From assembly GCA_016124845.1 (NCBI GenBank), contig WGMW01000040.1:1-64000 (forward strand): a DNA stretch of 64,000 nucleotides. Reading direction: 5' to 3'. The translations under genes were made by a program, and so were the position numbers. Shown here piece after piece: positions 60,610 to 64,000 of the stretch (position 1 is the first letter of the stretch; every line of letters starts with the position of its first letter). This DNA comes from Flavobacteriales bacterium (GTDB lineage: Bacteria; Bacteroidota; Bacteroidia; UBA10329). The notes under the pieces were generated by a model. The model was given only the letters and a program-made list of their open reading frames with translations. It was not told where the DNA came from and did not search any database.

Positions 60610-61299
60610 ATGAACAAACGGATTCTGCTGGTTGAGGACGAGGAAAGCCTCCAAGATATCATTAAACTGAACTTGGAATTGGAAGGCTATGAGGTTTCTG
60701 CCGTGAACAACGGCAAAACCGCCTTGGAGGAATTTGCCCGTAAGCGGTTCGACCTGGTGATTCTGGATGTGATGCTTCCCGAAGTGGACGGTTTTACCAT
60801 CTGCCAAACCATTCGACTGGAAAACACCAAAGTTCCTATCCTGTTTCTCACCGCAAAAAGTTCGGCAGAAGACCGCGTGTTCGGTTTGAAGATCGGTGGA
60901 GATGATTACCTCACCAAACCGTTCAACTTGGATGAATTTCTACTCCGTGTTCAGGCATTACTGAAGCGTGGAGCGACCGAGTTCAACAAGTCTGTAGACA
61001 CGTTCAGTTTCGGCAACTGCAAGATCGATTTCAGTTCGTTCACCATCAAAGACATTGACGGGAACGAACATCAGCTTTCCAAAAGGGAGATGAAGCTGCT
61101 GCGCCTTTTTGTCGATCGGAGAAACGAGGTCCTCTCGCGCGAAACGATATTGGAAACGGTCTGGGGCTATGATGTGTTCCCTTCCACCCGCACCATCGAC
61201 AACTACATTCTCGCCTTCCGAAAGTACTTTGAGAAAGATCCCAAAGACCCCAAACATTTTCTTTCTGTTAGGAGTGTCGGCTACAAGTTCGTGGCCTGA
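60610..61299 (+). CDS. OmpR-type response regulator
   Basis: The 230-residue protein has a receiver domain with the acidic pair E9-D10, phospho-acceptor D53 in LVILDVMLPEVDG and K-containing KPFNLDEF, and a C-terminal winged helix (SKREMKLLRLFVDRRNEVLS, then TRTIDNYILAFRKYFE). It regulates transcription after phosphorylation. No histidine kinase gene is adjacent in the window. I chose the start at 60610 because it is the standard beginning of the receiver; the open frame starts at 60571, inside the divergent promoter region. Confidence 0.92.
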   Translation: MNKRILLVEDEESLQDIIKLNLELEGYEVSAVNNGKTALEEFARKRFDLVILDVMLPEVDGFTICQTIRLENTKVPILFLTAKSSAEDRVFGLKIGGDDYLTKPFNLDEFLLRVQALLKRGATEFNKSVDTFSFGNCKIDFSSFTIKDIDGNEHQLSKREMKLLRLFVDRRNEVLSRETILETVWGYDVFPSTRTIDNYILAFRKYFEKDPKDPKHFLSVRSVGYKFVA

Positions 61300-61343
61300 A
61301 CTACGAATTGTATTTTCACGGCTCATTCTCAATTCCAGTTCAA

Positions 61344-63428
61344 ATGTTCTCACGATTTCTGCTATGCCTTTACGCCCTTAGCGTATGGCAAATTGCCTTT
61401 TCACAGACCATCGACCCGAAAGATGTGACCATTGTGCGCGACCCGTTCGGAGTGCCGCACATTTTCGGGAAGACCGATGCCGATGCCGCTTATGGTCTTG
61501 CGTATGCACATTCTGAAGACAACTTTCACGACATCCAGTTGGCGGTGCTGGCCGGGCAAGGTAGGTTGGGAGAAGTGACCGGAAAGGAAGGCGTGCTTTT
61601 CGATTTCGGTCTGAGGTTGCTGAACATCGACTCGCTGGTGGAAGCGCGGTTCGAAAAAGACCTGTCGCCCGAATTCAGAGCCACGCTGCAAGCCTATGCA
61701 CAGGGTTTGAATGATTTTGCGGCCAAGCATCCGAAAGAGGTCCTTCATAAAAAACTCTTCCCTGTGGAAGCGAAAGACCTCGTAAAAAGTTCTACGCTGA
61801 GCGTTTCGCTGATGGCAGGTTTGGGCATGGCGTTGAAAGCGGTGAATGAGAACCGCGTGGAAGAATTCCTCGGTTCCAATGAAGCACATACCGGAACAGG
61901 CTCCAATGCATTGGCAGTTGCATCCGAAAAAATGGATGACGGACTTCCTTATTTATTGGTCAATTCGCATCAGCCGATCGAGGGACGATTTGCATGGTAC
62001 GAAGCGCACGTGGTAAGTGATGAAGGTTGGGATTGCATCGGAGGACTTTTTCCTGGTGGCACCACCGTTTTTGTCGGCTCGAACCAGAACCTTGGCTGGG
62101 GGCACACCTTCAACTACCACCAGTTTGGCGACATCTATAAATTGGAGATCAACCCGAAAAACAAGAACCAATATAAATATGATGGTGAGTGGAAGGATTT
62201 CTACATCCGAAAAGTGAAGTTGAAAGTGAAAGTGGCGGGAATGAGGATTCCTGTCTCTCGCAAGGTGAAATGGTGTACTTACGGCCCCGTTTTCGAGAAC
62301 AAGTACGGTTCGTGGGGATTCCGATTCCCTGCATACAACGACATTCGGGCAACCGAACAATGGTTCCGAATGAACAAGGCCCAAAACTTTGGGGAGTTTA
62401 CCGAGGCGATGAAAATGCAAGCGGTTCCACTCTTCAATACGGTGTATGCAGATAAGGACGGAAACATCATGCTGCACTCTGGCGGAAAAATGCCCAAGCG
62501 CAATCCAAAGCTCAATTGGACCTATCCTATCACGGCCAATACATCTGATTACAAATGGACGGAGATCCTTGATTATGAGCAGCTGCCACACGTGGAAAAT
62601 CCCGAATGCGGTTTTGTTTACAACGCCAATAACACACCGCTCCATTGCACAGGCGACAGTTGCAATTGGAATGAGTATTTCCCTGGACTTCAGACGTTTG
62701 AGTACAACCGAGGCGAGCGTTTCGGCTACCTGATGAAAAGCCATGAAGGATCATTTACGGAAGCCGACCTGAAGCGCATCAAATTCGACATGAAGTATCA
62801 CCCGAATGGAATTTACGAGCACAAATTCGCAGCCATGTACAACTTGGACGAAACGAAATATCCAGACATTGCCGATGCCATCCAAAAACTGAAACATTGG
62901 GACAAAGCGGGCAATGCCGATAACATGGATGCGGCCTTGGCCATGGTCACGCACGAGTTTCTCCGCCAAGCCATTGATGCACCTTTTGCGCTGCTGATGG
63001 TTCGGCAGGAACCGCTTTCGGAGGAAATGGCCGTGGACGCCATCCGCAAAGCGAAGAAATTGCTACTGAAAACGCACGGAACATTGGATGTTCCTCTCGG
63101 AGAAGTTCAACGTCTTGTAAGAGGAGATGTCAGTTTCCCGGCCAACGGTCTTCGCGAAGTTCCACGCGCCAGCGACACCAAACTGCACGACAAGAAGAAT
63201 GGAATCTATAAGGTAACGGGTGGCGATGGTTACATTCAGATAGCGCGGTTCGGGAAAGATGGCGTGAACATCCGCAGCATCAATGCGTTCGGTGCAAGTT
63301 CTCGGCCAGAGAGTTCGCATTACACCGACCAGATGAAACTCTTCACCGACCACGAATACAAGCAAGTTCCAATGGACAGAGCAACATTGGAAAAGAATGC
63401 CGAGCGGGTATATCATCCCGGAGAATAG
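61344..63428 (+). CDS. Penicillin-acylase-family Ntn hydrolase, exported
   Basis: The product of about 694 residues has a signal peptide (MFSRFLLCLYALSVWQIAF) and the penicillin acylase architecture: an alpha chain with VRDPFGVPHIFGKTDADA, then the self-cleavage site TGTGSNALAV with the N-terminal nucleophile Ser187, then a beta chain including WGHTFN, LFNTVYADKDGNIMLHSGG and the YNRGER region. Members hydrolyse amides such as penicillins, cephalosporins, N-acyl homoserine lactones or lipopeptides in the periplasm; the substrate here is unknown. The gene follows the response regulator and may be under its control. Confidence 0.9.
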   Translation: MFSRFLLCLYALSVWQIAFSQTIDPKDVTIVRDPFGVPHIFGKTDADAAYGLAYAHSEDNFHDIQLAVLAGQGRLGEVTGKEGVLFDFGLRLLNIDSLVEARFEKDLSPEFRATLQAYAQGLNDFAAKHPKEVLHKKLFPVEAKDLVKSSTLSVSLMAGLGMALKAVNENRVEEFLGSNEAHTGTGSNALAVASEKMDDGLPYLLVNSHQPIEGRFAWYEAHVVSDEGWDCIGGLFPGGTTVFVGSNQNLGWGHTFNYHQFGDIYKLEINPKNKNQYKYDGEWKDFYIRKVKLKVKVAGMRIPVSRKVKWCTYGPVFENKYGSWGFRFPAYNDIRATEQWFRMNKAQNFGEFTEAMKMQAVPLFNTVYADKDGNIMLHSGGKMPKRNPKLNWTYPITANTSDYKWTEILDYEQLPHVENPECGFVYNANNTPLHCTGDSCNWNEYFPGLQTFEYNRGERFGYLMKSHEGSFTEADLKRIKFDMKYHPNGIYEHKFAAMYNLDETKYPDIADAIQKLKHWDKAGNADNMDAALAMVTHEFLRQAIDAPFALLMVRQEPLSEEMAVDAIRKAKKLLLKTHGTLDVPLGEVQRLVRGDVSFPANGLREVPRASDTKLHDKKNGIYKVTGGDGYIQIARFGKDGVNIRSINAFGASSRPESSHYTDQMKLFTDHEYKQVPMDRATLEKNAERVYHPGE

Positions 63429-63530
63429 CCCCTTTTCTATGTAATGTATCTGACAATGGAGAATTCCTTATGATTTCCATCACATAGCACTCGGCTCAAA
63501 CTCGCATATTCGCACCCATTAAAATTTACC

Positions 63531-64000
63531 ATGAAAAAACTGACCCCATTCCTTCCCTTCCTTCTTTCCGTTGTGTTTACCTCAGCGGTGTATTCGCAGC
63601 AGAGCTGCTCATTCATCATCCACGTAGATGGAGACAACGGAACCGATGATGCTTCCTGCGGAGGCGAAGGTTCTCCGTGTGCCACCATCAACTATGGTAT
63701 TCAGAGGGCTGGAACCGAAGGTTATTCTGACGTCCGCATTGCAATTACCACAAACCCTTACGCGGAAATTGTGGAGATAGCCGATGGAATCAGCCTCTGG
63801 GGCGGATTTGATTCTCAATGGAATCTGGTGGGACTCACCGAAATTGAAGGAGGACTTGACAACAACAGCGAGGTTTATACTGTCAAGGCCAGCAATGTCA
63901 ATTCGACCACTGTGCTTTCCGATCTGGAAATAACCGCGCCCAACGCTACCATTGCCGGTAGAAGTTCTTACGGAATGCATATTTCCAACAGTACGGGGTT
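63531..64000 (+). CDS. Secreted beta-helix-like protein, 3' end cut by window
   Basis: The open frame starts at ATG 63531 and runs past the window end. It has a signal peptide (MKKLTPFLPFLLSVVFTSA) and then QQSCSFIIHVDGDNGTDDAS, GSPCATINYGIQRA and a series of Asn/Ser/Thr-rich strands, typical of right-handed beta-helix (polymorphic outer-membrane-like) cargo of T9SS, including SLWGGFDSQWN. Only 156 residues are visible, so the remaining domains and any sorting signal lie outside. No neighbour in the window shares its role. Confidence 0.8.
   Translation, partial: MKKLTPFLPFLLSVVFTSAVYSQQSCSFIIHVDGDNGTDDASCGGEGSPCATINYGIQRAGTEGYSDVRIAITTNPYAEIVEIADGISLWGGFDSQWNLVGLTEIEGGLDNNSEVYTVKASNVNSTTVLSDLEITAPNATIAGRSSYGMHISNSTG

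Noticed and set aside
60568-60807. Extra N-terminal 80 residues of the membrane protein at 59011
   Set aside because: The stretch overlaps the response regulator gene on the opposite strand and lacks membrane segments.
1-64000. Phage, insertion sequence or defence island
   Set aside because: I found no transposase, integrase, capsid or restriction genes. Genes are mostly envelope, redox and housekeeping types.

Overview
The window looks like chromosomal DNA of a Bacteroidota bacterium, most likely a free-living (probably marine) member of the Flavobacteriales. Reasons: C-terminal type IX secretion (T9SS) sorting domains, a TonB receptor with an N-terminal carboxypeptidase-regulatory-like domain, Bacteroidota-restricted families (DUF4294, DUF5362, an OmpH/Skp homologue, a GldJ/GldK-like SUMF1 protein), many small SPII lipoproteins, and -7 promoter elements of the form TAnnTTTG instead of E. 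coli -10 boxes. I saw no rRNA, tRNA, phage, insertion sequence or CRISPR. All features come from reading the sequence; no database search was run.

Layout. 1-404: a 38-bp perfect palindrome and an array of eight 21-bp units. 405-4658 (+): CPBP membrane protein, DUF4240 protein, haem-binding-domain protein, uvrB. 4655-8586 (-): DUF4294 protein, accC, two tandem universal stress proteins. 8816-12426: two T9SS cargo proteins separated by a 91-bp repeat region. 12707-13742: two small genes around a second, palindromic 21-bp array. 13925-18207 (-): TonB receptor and a beta-helix-like lipoprotein. 18337-21451 (-): fatty acid hydroxylase-family protein, thioredoxin, Tll0287-like haem protein, rhodanese, TauE/SafE exporter. 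21622-24776 (+): ECF sigma factor and a very large putative anti-sigma factor. 24837-29104 (-): two MbnP-like proteins, two MauG/MbnH-like di-haem peroxidases and a small Cys-rich protein. 29241-32849 (+): sialidase, RDD protein, SUMF1-domain protein. 33673-38330 (+): five tightly packed genes (OmpH, hydrolase, ribD, DMT transporter, TlpA-like). 38397-40850: two more di-haem peroxidases, convergent. 40976-47506: small genes, a DUF547/rhodanese pair, L,D-transpeptidase, YebC, a beta-trefoil/GT39 fusion and an acyl-CoA-binding protein. 47503-49275: alkane hydroxylase and a divergent TetR regulator. 50516-58022 (-): PqqD / ATP-grasp / PLP-decarboxylase / urea-transporter-M23 / beta-barrel / TPR gene set with an AraC regulator upstream. 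58159-64000: lipoprotein, membrane protein, response regulator, penicillin-acylase-family hydrolase and a truncated secreted protein.

The strongest candidates for undescribed biology are: (a) the PqqD-ATP-grasp-decarboxylase-UT/M23-barrel-TPR operon, which joins a RiPP-recognition-element protein and a ligase to an envelope module without a visible precursor peptide; (b) the two 21-bp arrays, one of which has palindromic units with a compensatory change and abuts a small helix-turn-helix gene; (c) the doubled MbnP/MbnH copper-protein maturation cluster, sitting near two more di-haem peroxidases. The rest is mostly ordinary housekeeping and envelope biology.
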